Source: DAITAZ01 sp036824045 (GTDB lineage Bacteria > Pseudomonadota > Gammaproteobacteria > Burkholderiales > Rhodocyclaceae). Taken from it: a stretch of 64,000 bases of DNA. The notes below the pieces were generated by a model. That model ran no database searches. It was not told the origin of the DNA and saw only the letters and a list, made by a program, of their open reading frames with translations. Both the position numbers and the translations under genes were made by a program. Location: contig DAITAZ010000015.1 in NCBI GenBank assembly GCA_036824045.1, positions 16,061-80,060 on the forward strand, in the 5' to 3' direction. This document shows, piece by piece, positions 1 through 7,698 of this stretch (position 1 is the stretch's first letter; each line of letters opens with the position of its first letter).

Positions 1-816
1 ATCGTGGCTGCCAAGCAAGGTGGTCCTTCCAGGGACTGGCTGAGCACGCCGGGTTATCTGGCGACTCACAACGCCCGCGCCAAGGTCAAGCGCTGGTTCG
101 CGCTCCAGGACGAGCAGCAGACGGTGGCCCAGGGGCGGGATCTGGTCCAGCGGGAAATGCAGAGGGAAGGGCAGACGCAGACGAGCCTGGATGACTTGGC
201 GGGCAAGCTGGGCTTTGGCAGCGCTCATGCCATGTTTCTGGCTGCCGGCCACGGGGAGCTGGGCACTCGGGCAATCCAGACCGCGTTGCGTGAGGCGCCC
301 GCGGAAGCCGCGCAGGAGACCATCATTCAGCCGCGGCGAAGTCGGGCGGGGGATTCGTCCGACCGGGTGTTGATCGTTGGGGTGGGGCGCCTGCTCACCC
401 AGTTGGGTACCTGCTGCAAACCCGCGCCGCCAGATGCCATCGGTGGCTTCGTGACGCGGGGCAAGGGGGTTTCGATTCACCGGCTGGATTGCGCCAACTT
501 TGCCAACATGGTGTTCCGTAACCCGGAGCGCAGTGTCGAGGTGGAGTGGGGCGGGCAGGCCGCGCCCAGCGGTGCGGCGCAGAGCGTTTATCCGGTGGAC
601 GTGGTGGTGGAAGCGATGGATCGTCAGGGCTTGCTGCGGGACATCTCGGATGTATTTTCCAGGGAGCGGATCAACGTGATCGCGGTCAATACACTTTCCA
701 AGAACGGCGGCGCTCGCATGCAGTTTACGGTAGAAATCGCGGGGGTCCCCCAGTTGCAGCGCACGCTCAATGAGATCCGTGGCGTGACCAGCGTGCTTGA
801 AGCCCGTCGCGGCTGA
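1..816 (+). CDS. relA: RelA-type (p)ppGpp synthetase, C-terminal part (5' end outside window)
   Basis: This is the C-terminal regulatory half of a RelA/SpoT family stringent-response enzyme. The frame is open to the left edge, so the catalytic domains lie outside the window. Visible are the PSRDWL...GYLATHNARAKVKRWF segment that precedes the helical region, a zinc-finger/RIS-like stretch with adjacent cysteines (GTCCKPAP) followed by GGFVTRGKGVSIHRLDC, and a terminal ACT domain (YPVDVVVEAMDRQGLLRDIS onward). In the family these parts bind the ribosome and control the synthetase. The wording of the RIS region resembles betaproteobacterial RelA more than SpoT, but the hydrolase domain that would settle this cannot be seen. 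The stop codon is TGA at 814-816, and the next gene converges after 34 bases. Confidence 0.9.
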   Translation: MVAAKQGGPSRDWLSTPGYLATHNARAKVKRWFALQDEQQTVAQGRDLVQREMQREGQTQTSLDDLAGKLGFGSAHAMFLAAGHGELGTRAIQTALREAPAEAAQETIIQPRRSRAGDSSDRVLIVGVGRLLTQLGTCCKPAPPDAIGGFVTRGKGVSIHRLDCANFANMVFRNPERSVEVEWGGQAAPSGAAQSVYPVDVVVEAMDRQGLLRDISDVFSRERINVIAVNTLSKNGGARMQFTVEIAGVPQLQRTLNEIRGVTSVLEARRG

Positions 817-850
817 TCGGCATTACTTTGCTGCAGCCCCTGCAGGGGGA

Positions 851-2131
851 TCAGGCAGCGGGGTTGAGGAAGCGGGCCACGAACGCTCCCACCGTGTCGG
901 CAGGCAGGGGCAACCAGGCACGGTGGTCGCCGCCGGGGATTGCAGGAACGCTGTTGCCTTGTGCATCGCGGATGTCCGAGAGCACGATCTCTCGGTTGCC
1001 CGCGGGCTGGATGATCTCCAGCCGGTCGCCCACGGCAAACCGGTTCTTGGACCGCACTTCCACCATGGCCCGGTTCTCGTCATAGGCCAGGACATCCGCC
1101 ACGTAGAGGCTGCGGCCGCTTTCCGAGTGCCCCCGCAGGTAGTTCTGATAGTCGGCCGGGGCGTGCCGCCGGAAGAAGCCATCCGTGTAGCCCCGGTTGG
1201 CCAGCCCCTCCAGTTGCCCCAGCAGGGCCGGGTTCAGCGCCCGTCCTGCCACCGCGTCGTCGATGGCTTGTCGGTAAGCCTGAGTGGCACGGGCTACGTA
1301 GTAGGGTGATTTGGTGCGGCCCTCGATCTTCAGGGAGTCTACGCCGATCTCCACCAGCCGCTGCACGTGCTCGATGGCACGCAAGTCTTTGGAGTTCAGG
1401 ATGTAGGTGCCATGCTCGTCTTCTTCGATGGGCATGTAACTGCCCTGACGTTTTTCCCGCTCCTCAATGAGCCAGATGTCGCCGGCTGCGTCTTGCCGTG
1501 CAGGATTGACACCGAAATCCCAGCGGCAGGAATTGGTACAGGTGCCCTGATTGGGGTCGCGGTGGTTGAAGTAGCCCGAGAGCAGGCATCGCCCTGAGTA
1601 GGCCACGCATAGCGCACCGTGGACGAATACTTCCAGCTCTGTCTCCGGACAGTCCTGGCGAATGCTTTCGATTTCGTCCAGCGATAGTTCCCGGGACAGG
1701 ATCACCCTGCTGATGCCCGCCTGCCGCCAAAAACGCACGGAAGCGGCATTTACGGTGTTGGCCTGAACGGAGAGGTGGATCGGCAGATCGGGCCATTGTT
1801 CCCGCACGAGAAGGATCAGCCCCGGATCGGACATGATCAGCGCGTCGGGCCGCAGCGCGACGGCGGGCGTCATGTCCTTGATGTAGGTCCGGATCTTGGC
1901 GCCGTGTGGGTAGATGTTGGAGACCAGATAAAACTTGTGTCCTTGGCTGTGGGTGCGGCGCATGCCCTCCTCAAGTACCGCCATGTCGCCAAAGTCGTTA
2001 TTGCGGACCCGCAGTGAGTACCGGGGCTGGCCGGCGTAGATGGCGGTAGCGCCGAAGGCGAGGGCGGTGTCCAGCATCGCCAGGGTTCCGGCGGGGGCAA
2101 GCAACTCGGGGGCGGTGGGCATGGTCGTCAA
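851..2131 (-). CDS. trhP: U32 family protein TrhP/YegQ (tRNA hydroxylation)
   Basis: A 426-residue protein of the peptidase U32 family. The family signature is complete at residues 167-185 (EVFVHGALCVAYSGRCLLS), and the N-terminal part has the TIM-barrel look of the group (PELLAPAGTLAMLDTALAFGA). Cysteines further on (QGTCTNSCRWDF) are the kind that carry an Fe-S cluster in TrhP. Length and sequence fit TrhP/YegQ, which is needed for prephenate-dependent 5-hydroxylation of wobble uridines in tRNA. The peptidase name is historical. The ATG at 2131 gives the normal N-terminus. The shorter U32 relatives UbiU and UbiV of the ubiquinone pathway are less likely because of the long C-terminal domain. 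The gene converges with relA. Confidence 0.88.
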   Translation of the reverse strand: MTTMPTAPELLAPAGTLAMLDTALAFGATAIYAGQPRYSLRVRNNDFGDMAVLEEGMRRTHSQGHKFYLVSNIYPHGAKIRTYIKDMTPAVALRPDALIMSDPGLILLVREQWPDLPIHLSVQANTVNAASVRFWRQAGISRVILSRELSLDEIESIRQDCPETELEVFVHGALCVAYSGRCLLSGYFNHRDPNQGTCTNSCRWDFGVNPARQDAAGDIWLIEEREKRQGSYMPIEEDEHGTYILNSKDLRAIEHVQRLVEIGVDSLKIEGRTKSPYYVARATQAYRQAIDDAVAGRALNPALLGQLEGLANRGYTDGFFRRHAPADYQNYLRGHSESGRSLYVADVLAYDENRAMVEVRSKNRFAVGDRLEIIQPAGNREIVLSDIRDAQGNSVPAIPGGDHRAWLPLPADTVGAFVARFLNPAA

Positions 2132-2212
2132 GCAATCAATCAGTGCGCCGGCTGCCGGCAGGGGGCGAAGTCTAGCGGAATCGCCCCGGCTCTTGCAGTC
2201 TCTCCGCGCGGT

Positions 2213-2602
2213 CTACTTGCCCAAGCGGCGAAGGTTGTGCTGCACCCTGCGACTGAAGGGGGTGAGGCCCGCATCGGCGATCCGGTATGCCAGACCCAAT
2301 CCAGTGAGTGTCCGCCTCTGCGACGCAGGCTTGGGGCCGACCGCAGGTAGCCAAAGTGCCCACCACTGGCGAGCGAGGGTGGTCTGGGCCGCTAGCAGCG
2401 TGCGGTTCATGGCCCAGGCGGATTCCTGCGAGGCCGCCTGCTTTTCGGCCACCATCCGGTGCATCTCCCTGCGCTCCCGTGCTGCAGGCGTTGGCCCGGC
2501 CATCCACATCCGGGTGATGCGCAGCGCCATCACTTGGGGGGCCATCCAGCCGATGGTTGCAGCCTTCTTTGCTGCCGAACGTGCAGTATTGCGTTTGGCC
2601 AC
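2213..2602 (-). CDS. Phasin-like polyhydroxyalkanoate granule-associated protein
   Basis: A small basic protein of 129 residues. I place the start at GTG 2602 because GGAGAG lies six bases upstream; the frame stays open much further but there runs antisense to aroG. Visible features are a lysine- and alanine-rich N-terminus, a segment APQVMALRITRMW, a charged helix (RERREMHRMVAEKQAASQES), a tryptophan-rich middle (QWWALW) and a C-terminal tail ending SRRVQHNLRRLGK. That pattern resembles the short phasin-like proteins of betaproteobacteria that coat PHA granules. No PHA synthase or depolymerase gene is in the window, so the role rests on sequence resemblance recalled from the family and is moderately sure. 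Confidence 0.62.
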   Translation of the reverse strand: MAKRNTARSAAKKAATIGWMAPQVMALRITRMWMAGPTPAARERREMHRMVAEKQAASQESAWAMNRTLLAAQTTLARQWWALWLPAVGPKPASQRRTLTGLGLAYRIADAGLTPFSRRVQHNLRRLGK

Positions 2603-2734
2603 GACGATCTCTCCGCTAAGTTCAAGAACTGCCTGTGATCGGGGCGGCGGTGCCAAGTTCCCGCCTGCGCGGGCGCAGGGCGGAATCAGGGGGCTGACCG
2701 ACTGCCGCCGTGGCGGCGCCACCCTGCAATGCAA

Positions 2735-2740
2735 TAGAAT
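2735..2740 (+). promoter_or_regulatory. Possible -10 element for aroG
   Basis: TAGAAT lies 40 bases before the aroG start and is followed by a C/T-rich run (gcccttttttcc). No convincing -35 hexamer sits 16-18 bases upstream. The same arrangement, TAGAAT then GCCC and a T-run, occurs in front of gltX at 37938, which makes chance a little less likely. Confidence 0.3.
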
Positions 2741-2779
2741 CGCCCTTTTTTCCGTTCGGGCGCCTGTCCCGGCTTTGCC

Positions 2780-3856
2780 ATGACCCATGCCACTACCGAA
2801 GATCTGAACGTCGCCGCGTTTGATCTCATGCCCTCTCCGGACGAAATCAAATCCCGCGTGCCCCTTTCCGACCTGGGCGCGGAAACAGTGGCCAGCGGCC
2901 GCCGCAGTCTGCAGGCTATTCTGGATCGTCAGGATCCCCGCATCTTCATCGTGGTGGGCCCCTGTTCCATCCATGACGCGGAAGCCGGTTACGACTACGC
3001 CCGCCGCCTGCAGACGCTCGCCCGGGAAGTGCAGGACACGCTTTGTCTGGTGATGCGGGTGTACTTTGAAAAGCCGCGTACCTCCACAGGCTGGAAGGGA
3101 TTCATCAACGATCCGTACATGGACGATTCGTTCCGGATTGAAGAGGGGATGGAGCGCGCGCGCAAGTTTCTCCTCGCCGTCAACGAACTGGGCTTGCCCG
3201 CGGCGACCGAGGCGCTGGACCCCATCGCGCCGCAGTACTACGGCGACCTTATCGCGTGGACGGCCATCGGCGCTCGCACCTCGGAAAGCCAGACCCATCG
3301 GGAGATGTCTTCCGGGCTTTCGACACCGGTGGGCTTCAAGAACGCCACGGATGGGGATGTGGAGGTGGCGGTGAATGCGATTCTCTCTGCTTCGCGGCCC
3401 CACAGCTTCCTGGGAATCAACGGACAGGGGCGGTCCGCCGTGGTGCGCACCCGAGGCAATGCCTATGGTCATCTGGTGCTGCGCGGCGGCGGCGGGCGAC
3501 CCAACTACGATACGGTCAGCGTCAATATCGCCGAGCAGGCTTTGGCGAAAGCCAAACTGCCCCAGAACATCGTGGTGGACTGCTCCCACGCCAATTCGTA
3601 CAAAAAACCTGACCTCCAGCCCCTGGTGATGACCGACGTGGTCCACCAGATCAGAGAAGGCAATCGCTCCATCGTTGGCTTGATGCTGGAGAGCTTCCTG
3701 GAGTCCGGTAACCAGCCCATCCCGACGGATCTGGCGACGCTACGCTACGGCTGCTCGGTTACCGATGCCTGCATCGATTGGGATACCACTGAGACGGCCA
3801 TTCTCAAGGCGCGGGATATTCTTGCCGGCGTGCTGCCCAACCGGATCGCCCAATGA
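2780..3856 (+). CDS. aroG: 3-deoxy-7-phosphoheptulonate synthase, class I (AroG type)
   Basis: This enzyme joins phosphoenolpyruvate and erythrose 4-phosphate in the first step of the shikimate pathway. The 358-residue length is normal for the AroF/G/H class. Family hallmarks are GPCSIHD at residues 60-66, the KPRTSTGWKGFINDP loop, a GARTSESQ segment and VDCSHANSYK near the C-terminus. The ATG at 2780 gives the usual N-terminus; no strong Shine-Dalgarno sequence precedes it. Its stop overlaps the start of serB in an ATGA, so the two are probably translated together. Which aromatic amino acid inhibits this isoenzyme cannot be read from the sequence. The remaining aromatic genes lie about 45 kb away in the serC-pheA operon. 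Confidence 0.95.
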   Translation: MTHATTEDLNVAAFDLMPSPDEIKSRVPLSDLGAETVASGRRSLQAILDRQDPRIFIVVGPCSIHDAEAGYDYARRLQTLAREVQDTLCLVMRVYFEKPRTSTGWKGFINDPYMDDSFRIEEGMERARKFLLAVNELGLPAATEALDPIAPQYYGDLIAWTAIGARTSESQTHREMSSGLSTPVGFKNATDGDVEVAVNAILSASRPHSFLGINGQGRSAVVRTRGNAYGHLVLRGGGGRPNYDTVSVNIAEQALAKAKLPQNIVVDCSHANSYKKPDLQPLVMTDVVHQIREGNRSIVGLMLESFLESGNQPIPTDLATLRYGCSVTDACIDWDTTETAILKARDILAGVLPNRIAQ

Positions 3857-4689
3857 ATCTGGTCGTCCAAGGCCGCGACGTTGCCACGCCCGACCTCCAG
3901 GCCCTTGCCCGGCTGACCGGTGCCAGCAGCATCGAGCAGATTGCTCCTGCAGCCTTCCGTTTGCTCGGGGCAGACGCGCACGCCGATCTGAGCGGTTTCT
4001 GCCTCAGTCGGGAGCTGGACTTCGGTTATGTGCCGGAGGGGCGTCGCTTGGGCGATTTCGGTCTTTTCGTCACAGACATGGACTCGACCCTCATCACCAT
4101 CGAATGCATCGATGAGATTGCCGACATGCACGGGGTGAAAGAACAGGTGGCCGCGATCACTGAGGCCGCCATGCGGGGAGAGATGGATTTCCGGGCCTCC
4201 CTGCGGGAACGGGTTGGCCTGTTGGCGGGGCTGGAAGCCTCTGCCTTGCAGCGGGTGATGGACGAGCGACTGAGGCTTTCCGAGGGGGCGGAGCGCCTGC
4301 TGGGGGGGCTCAAGGCGGCCGGGCTGCGGACTGTGCTGGTGTCCGGAGGTTTCACGTTCTTTACCGACCGACTGAAGGCGCAACTGGGTTTCGATGAGGC
4401 CTACGCCAATGAGCTGGAAGTGGTGGGCGGACGCCTGACGGGCCGGCTCATCGGGCCGATTCTGGACGGCGAGGCCAAGTGGCAGCACTTGAATCGTTGC
4501 CGGGACTTGGCGGGTCTGAACCCTGAACAGACGATCGCTGTGGGCGATGGCGCCAATGACCTGAAGATGCTCCAGGCGGCGGGTGTTGGAATCGCCTTCC
4601 GTGCCAAGCCCATTGTCCAGCAGAAGGTGCCCTACGCGCTCAACTACGTTGGCCTGGATGGCATCCTCAACCTGTTTGAAATACCTTGA
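3853..4689 (+). CDS. serB: Phosphoserine phosphatase SerB
   Basis: A HAD-superfamily phosphatase that releases L-serine from phosphoserine, the last step of serine synthesis. HAD motif I is DMDSTLITIE, with the nucleophile Asp75 and acid Asp77. Motif II is the serine of VLVSGGFTFF, and motif IV is GDGANDLKML. The 278 residues include an N-terminal stretch of about 70 residues before the catalytic domain, as in other SerB proteins. The start codon overlaps the aroG stop. Serine synthesis also uses SerC, encoded at 47.2 kb; the dehydrogenase SerA is not in the window. A perfect hairpin terminator follows the gene. Confidence 0.95.
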   Translation: MNLVVQGRDVATPDLQALARLTGASSIEQIAPAAFRLLGADAHADLSGFCLSRELDFGYVPEGRRLGDFGLFVTDMDSTLITIECIDEIADMHGVKEQVAAITEAAMRGEMDFRASLRERVGLLAGLEASALQRVMDERLRLSEGAERLLGGLKAAGLRTVLVSGGFTFFTDRLKAQLGFDEAYANELEVVGGRLTGRLIGPILDGEAKWQHLNRCRDLAGLNPEQTIAVGDGANDLKMLQAAGVGIAFRAKPIVQQKVPYALNYVGLDGILNLFEIP

Positions 4690-4719
4690 AGCCGTTCCAT
4701 TCGTAGCTGGATGAGCAAA

Positions 4720-4752
4720 AAGAAAAGCGCGACCAGTGGCCGCGCTTTTCTT
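4720..4752. terminator. Bidirectional Rho-independent terminator between serB and slyD
   Basis: A perfect 12-bp stem (aagaaaagcgcg and cgcgcttttctt) encloses a 9-base loop. The A/T-rich outer ends can serve as the U-tract in both directions, which suits the convergent serB and slyD genes on either side. Confidence 0.85.
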
Positions 4753-4775
4753 CTATCAGAGGGAGCGGGTGGAGC

Positions 4776-5258
4776 TCAGTGGTGGTGGCCGCCGTCGCCG
4801 TGGACGTGCCCATGGGCGAGCTCTTCCGCCGTTGCGGCGCGGACATCAGCGATCGAGCAGCTGAACACGATCGCCACGCCGGCGAGAGGGTGGTTGCCGT
4901 CGAGCACCACCTTGCCATCGGCAATATCGGTGATGTGGTAGAGCATTTCCTCTTCGTCGTCTTCATCGGCCACCCGCTCGATGGCCATGCCGACTTCGAT
5001 GTTTTCGGGGAAGAGCGAGATCGGCTCGATGACGACCAGCGTCTCGTCGTACTCGCCAAACGCATCTTCCGGCTGGAGCTTGACCGTCAGAGACTCGCCC
5101 ACCTCCTTGCCGTGAACCTGCTCTTCAATGATGGGGAAGATTCCGTCATAGCCACCATGCAGATACACGATGGGGTGCTGACCATCGTCAATCACTGTCC
5201 CATCCGGGTCCGTTACCCGGTAGTTGAGAGTGACGACGGTGTTTTTGGCGACTTGCAT
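4776..5258 (-). CDS. slyD: FKBP-type peptidyl-prolyl isomerase SlyD
   Basis: A 160-residue FKBP-fold isomerase and chaperone. The N-terminus MQVAKNTVVTLNYRVTDPDG and the insert-in-flap region (QPEDAFGEYDE) match the SlyD group. The C-terminus is histidine-rich (HGHVHGDGGHHH), as in SlyD proteins that bind nickel and, in E. coli, help load it into [NiFe] hydrogenase. A good Shine-Dalgarno sequence (AGGAG, seven bases before ATG 5258) supports the start. The first 71 bases lie inside the 3' end of bcp, so the two minus-strand genes are probably cotranscribed. A hydrogenase is encoded 11 kb away, but a functional link is only an inference. Confidence 0.93.
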   Translation of the reverse strand: MQVAKNTVVTLNYRVTDPDGTVIDDGQHPIVYLHGGYDGIFPIIEEQVHGKEVGESLTVKLQPEDAFGEYDETLVVIEPISLFPENIEVGMAIERVADEDDEEEMLYHITDIADGKVVLDGNHPLAGVAIVFSCSIADVRAATAEELAHGHVHGDGGHHH

Positions 5259-5736
5259 GGGTGACTCCTGAGTCCAGTTGTTTGACCAATTCCAGTACCT
5301 CGGCCGAATGGCCGCGGGGGTTCACCCCATAGAGCGCATGCCGGATGATGCCCTGCTTGTCGATCACGAAGGTGGAGCGGGTAATCGTCTGCTTGAGCAC
5401 ACCGTCCACTTGCCGTTCCTGAAGCACCCCGAACATGCGGCAAACCTCGCCTTCCTCATCCGACAGCAAGCGGACGGACAAACCATGCTTGTCACAGAAG
5501 TCCGCGTGGGTCAGGCAGTCATCGGGGCTGACACCGATCACGATTGCCTCATGGGCGGTGAAATCAGACTCGTGATCGCTGAAATCGATGGCCTGAAGAA
5601 TGCAGCCGGGGGTATTGTCCTTCGGATAGAAGTAGAGAACGACATTGAGCTTGCCCAGCACGGATTGGAGTTCGAAAGTCTCCATTTCCGCGTCGGGCAA
5701 CGAGAACGAAGGCGCAGGCTGTCCGGCATGCATCAT
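5188..5736 (-). CDS. bcp: Thioredoxin-dependent thiol peroxidase (Bcp/PrxQ family)
   Basis: A peroxiredoxin that reduces hydroperoxides. The start is one of two adjacent ATGs (5736 or 5733) behind GGGAGAG. The core has the Bcp signature VLYFYPKDNTPGCILQAIDF with the peroxidatic cysteine in PGC. In E. coli Bcp the resolving cysteine is five residues further on; here that place is isoleucine, so the protein may work as a 1-Cys enzyme or use another cysteine (FCDKHG or EVCRMF). The conserved fold ends near LELVKQL, yet the frame continues for about 25 basic residues into slyD. At 182 residues it is longer than the usual 150-160. Confidence 0.9.
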   Translation of the reverse strand: MMHAGQPAPSFSLPDAEMETFELQSVLGKLNVVLYFYPKDNTPGCILQAIDFSDHESDFTAHEAIVIGVSPDDCLTHADFCDKHGLSVRLLSDEEGEVCRMFGVLQERQVDGVLKQTITRSTFVIDKQGIIRHALYGVNPRGHSAEVLELVKQLDSGVTHASRQKHRRHSQLPGNGPGWDSD

Positions 5737-5849
5737 AGGCTCTCCCTGACGTGCGGCGGATTCTAACCGACCCCCACCCTGAAAACCATCGCCGTTTTGT
5801 TTCACTTCCCGCCGCATCATCGCAATGTCCATCCCCTTCTCCTGGTGGG

Positions 5850-5867
5850 CGTTGACTCGGGTCAACG
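5850..5867. promoter_or_regulatory. Palindrome in the bcp/alcohol dehydrogenase divergent region
   Basis: CGTTGAC-TCGG-GTCAACG is a perfect 7-bp inverted repeat with a 4-base centre. It lies between the divergent bcp and alcohol dehydrogenase genes, about 100 bases from each start. It contains TTGAC, so it could overlap a -35 element or be an operator for a dimeric regulator. Which of these applies cannot be told from sequence. Confidence 0.35.
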
Positions 5868-5964
5868 CGGTCTCGGTTGTTCGTAATAGGGTTTTATCCG
5901 CTACAGCCGGGGGCGACAACGAACAAGTAAGGTGGGGTAAGCCGCCTATTTCAGGGAGGCGTTT

Positions 5965-6966
5965 ATGAACAAGGAGATGCGCGCCATGGTGCTGGAGCGG
6001 CCTGGGGCGCCGCTGCAACAGCGCCTGCTGCCGGTGCCCGTGCCGATGGCGGATCAGGTTCTGATCCGGGTCGAAGCCTGCGGAGTCTGCCGCACCGACC
6101 TGCACCTGATGGATGGAGAACTCCCAGATCCCTCCTTACCCGTGATTCCAGGCCATGAGATTGTGGGGCGGATCGCCGCGCTTGGTTCCGCCTCCTGCGC
6201 CGGTGAATTGAGCGTGGGCCAGCGCGTGGGCGTTCCCTGGCTTGGGCATACCTGCGGTTGCTGCGCCTACTGCAAGGAGGGGCGCGAGAACCTCTGCGAT
6301 GCGGCGCGGTTCACTGGTTACCAGCTTCAGGGGGGCTATGCCGAATATGCGGTGGCGGATCGTCGCTTCTGCTTTCCCCTGCCCGAGGCAGGCAACGCCG
6401 TAAGCTTGGCCCCCCTGCTGTGCGCCGGGCTGATTGGCTACCGGGCTCTGGTGATGGCGGGCACCGCCCCTCAACTGGGGATTTACGGCTTTGGCGCTGC
6501 GGCCCACATCATCGCCCAAGTGGCTATTGCCCAAGGTGCGCATGTCTATGCGTTTACCCGCACGGGTGATGAGGCCAGTCAGGCTTTCGCCCGGGAGCTT
6601 GGAGTCGCCTGGGCGGGCTGCTCGGACGACCCTCCGCCGCGGGTGCTGGATGCTGCGCTGATCTTCGCGCCGGTCGGTGCTTTGCTACCAAAGGCGCTCA
6701 GCGTTGTCCGGAAAGGGGGCGTAGTCATTTGTGCGGGGATTCACATGAGTGACATCCCTGCGTTTCCTTACCGGTTACTGTGGGGCGAGCGCCAGGTGCG
6801 CTCGGTGGCGAATCTCACCCGCCAGGACGGGATTTCTTTCTTCGAGTTGCTGCGTCGTGTGCCAGTCACCACCAACACAACGGCTTTCCCGTTGTCCGAG
6901 GCCAACTCGGCGCTGGAACAATTGCGCCAAGGCAAGCTTCAGGGGGCGGCGGTATTGGTCCCATGA
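5965..6966 (+). CDS. Zinc-dependent alcohol dehydrogenase family protein
   Basis: A 333-residue medium-chain dehydrogenase. Catalytic zinc ligands are visible in CGVCRTDLH and GHEIVG. The structural zinc loop has four cysteines in CGCCAYCKEGRENLC. The cofactor domain begins at LGIYGFGAAAHIIAQVA, a slightly unusual Rossmann glycine pattern. The start ATG 5965 follows GGGAGG at a good distance. This branch of the family is annotated as AdhA/AdhP-like NAD(P)-dependent dehydrogenase acting on primary alcohols or aldehydes; the real substrate cannot be deduced. It is transcribed away from bcp across a 228-base region that holds a palindrome. Confidence 0.85.
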   Translation: MNKEMRAMVLERPGAPLQQRLLPVPVPMADQVLIRVEACGVCRTDLHLMDGELPDPSLPVIPGHEIVGRIAALGSASCAGELSVGQRVGVPWLGHTCGCCAYCKEGRENLCDAARFTGYQLQGGYAEYAVADRRFCFPLPEAGNAVSLAPLLCAGLIGYRALVMAGTAPQLGIYGFGAAAHIIAQVAIAQGAHVYAFTRTGDEASQAFARELGVAWAGCSDDPPPRVLDAALIFAPVGALLPKALSVVRKGGVVICAGIHMSDIPAFPYRLLWGERQVRSVANLTRQDGISFFELLRRVPVTTNTTAFPLSEANSALEQLRQGKLQGAAVLVP

Positions 6967-6970
6967 TTGA

Positions 6971-7615
6971 TCAAAGCCGCGGTGTTTCGGGTTTCCACAG
7001 GCCATATTTCATTGCCCACGCCCGGGCTTTCTGCGGCGAGCGGGCGGCCAGCAACGCGTAGAAACCGTAGCGGATGAACTTGCCCGCCCAGAGCGCGAAA
7101 AAGGAGGGCAGAAGCGGGGGTTGACCCAAGGCGCAGAGGGCGACCGAGGCGGTTTGGGGCACAGGGGTGACAGCGACGAGGAACAGGGCCACGAGCCCAA
7201 GTTCCCCCGCCCATGCGGACACCCAACGGTAAGCGGCGGTGCTGGCGAATTCGGGGAAGCGGGCAGCAATTTGCTCCCACCCGAGCTGGCTGAAAACCGC
7301 CAGCAGGATGGTTGAGCCGAGCGCGGCGCCCAAGCTTGTGTGCAGGGTCAGTGAAAGCCAGCGGGCGGGTGCGGCGAGCGCGGCGGCAACCAGTACCAGC
7401 CCGAATGGAAAAGCGGCGCTGACCGTCAGACCCAGGGAAACCAGCCCCAGCCAGACCGGAAACCAAGGCTTGGCTCCGTGGTTGCGGATTCCGGAAAGGA
7501 TGTGTTCGGCGATGATTCGGTTGCGCATGAGCGAAAGCTTGCACGCGGCGCCACGAGTTGCCGCAAAGAAACGACGAAACAGGCGATAAAGCCTTGCTAC
7601 TGAGGAGTTTCCCAT
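6971..7615 (-). CDS. Small VTT/DedA-like (YqaA-type) membrane protein
   Basis: A hydrophobic protein with about five membrane spans. Residues VTPVPQTASVALCALG and the following RYGFYALLAAR segment resemble the re-entrant TPxP region of VTT/DedA-type proteins, a group of membrane transporters or scramblases. The match is partial, so a specific role cannot be given. The longest frame starts at 7615 (214 residues). A later ATG at 7528 (MRNRIIAEH) would give 185 residues and a more typical N-terminus. Neither has a clear Shine-Dalgarno sequence. It converges with the alcohol dehydrogenase, only four bases apart, and is divergent from the exported protein gene at 7699. Confidence 0.65.
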   Translation of the reverse strand: MGNSSVARLYRLFRRFFAATRGAACKLSLMRNRIIAEHILSGIRNHGAKPWFPVWLGLVSLGLTVSAAFPFGLVLVAAALAAPARWLSLTLHTSLGAALGSTILLAVFSQLGWEQIAARFPEFASTAAYRWVSAWAGELGLVALFLVAVTPVPQTASVALCALGQPPLLPSFFALWAGKFIRYGFYALLAARSPQKARAWAMKYGLWKPETPRL

Positions 7616-7698
7616 TTTCAGGCAGGCGGTTCGAGCCTATTCTTGAAACTGTAAAGGGAACTACCAAAATACAAAGTCTTCGCGATCAGGAGCGGTCA

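Noticed and set aside
2603..3646. N-terminal extension of the phasin-like frame through aroG
   Set aside because: This part is antisense to aroG; a GTG with a good Shine-Dalgarno sequence at 2602 gives a sensible protein.
5737..6105. Upstream extension of bcp across the intergenic region
   Set aside because: The extension overlaps the divergent dehydrogenase gene, and ATG codons with GGGAGAG at 5733-5736 fit the family N-terminus.
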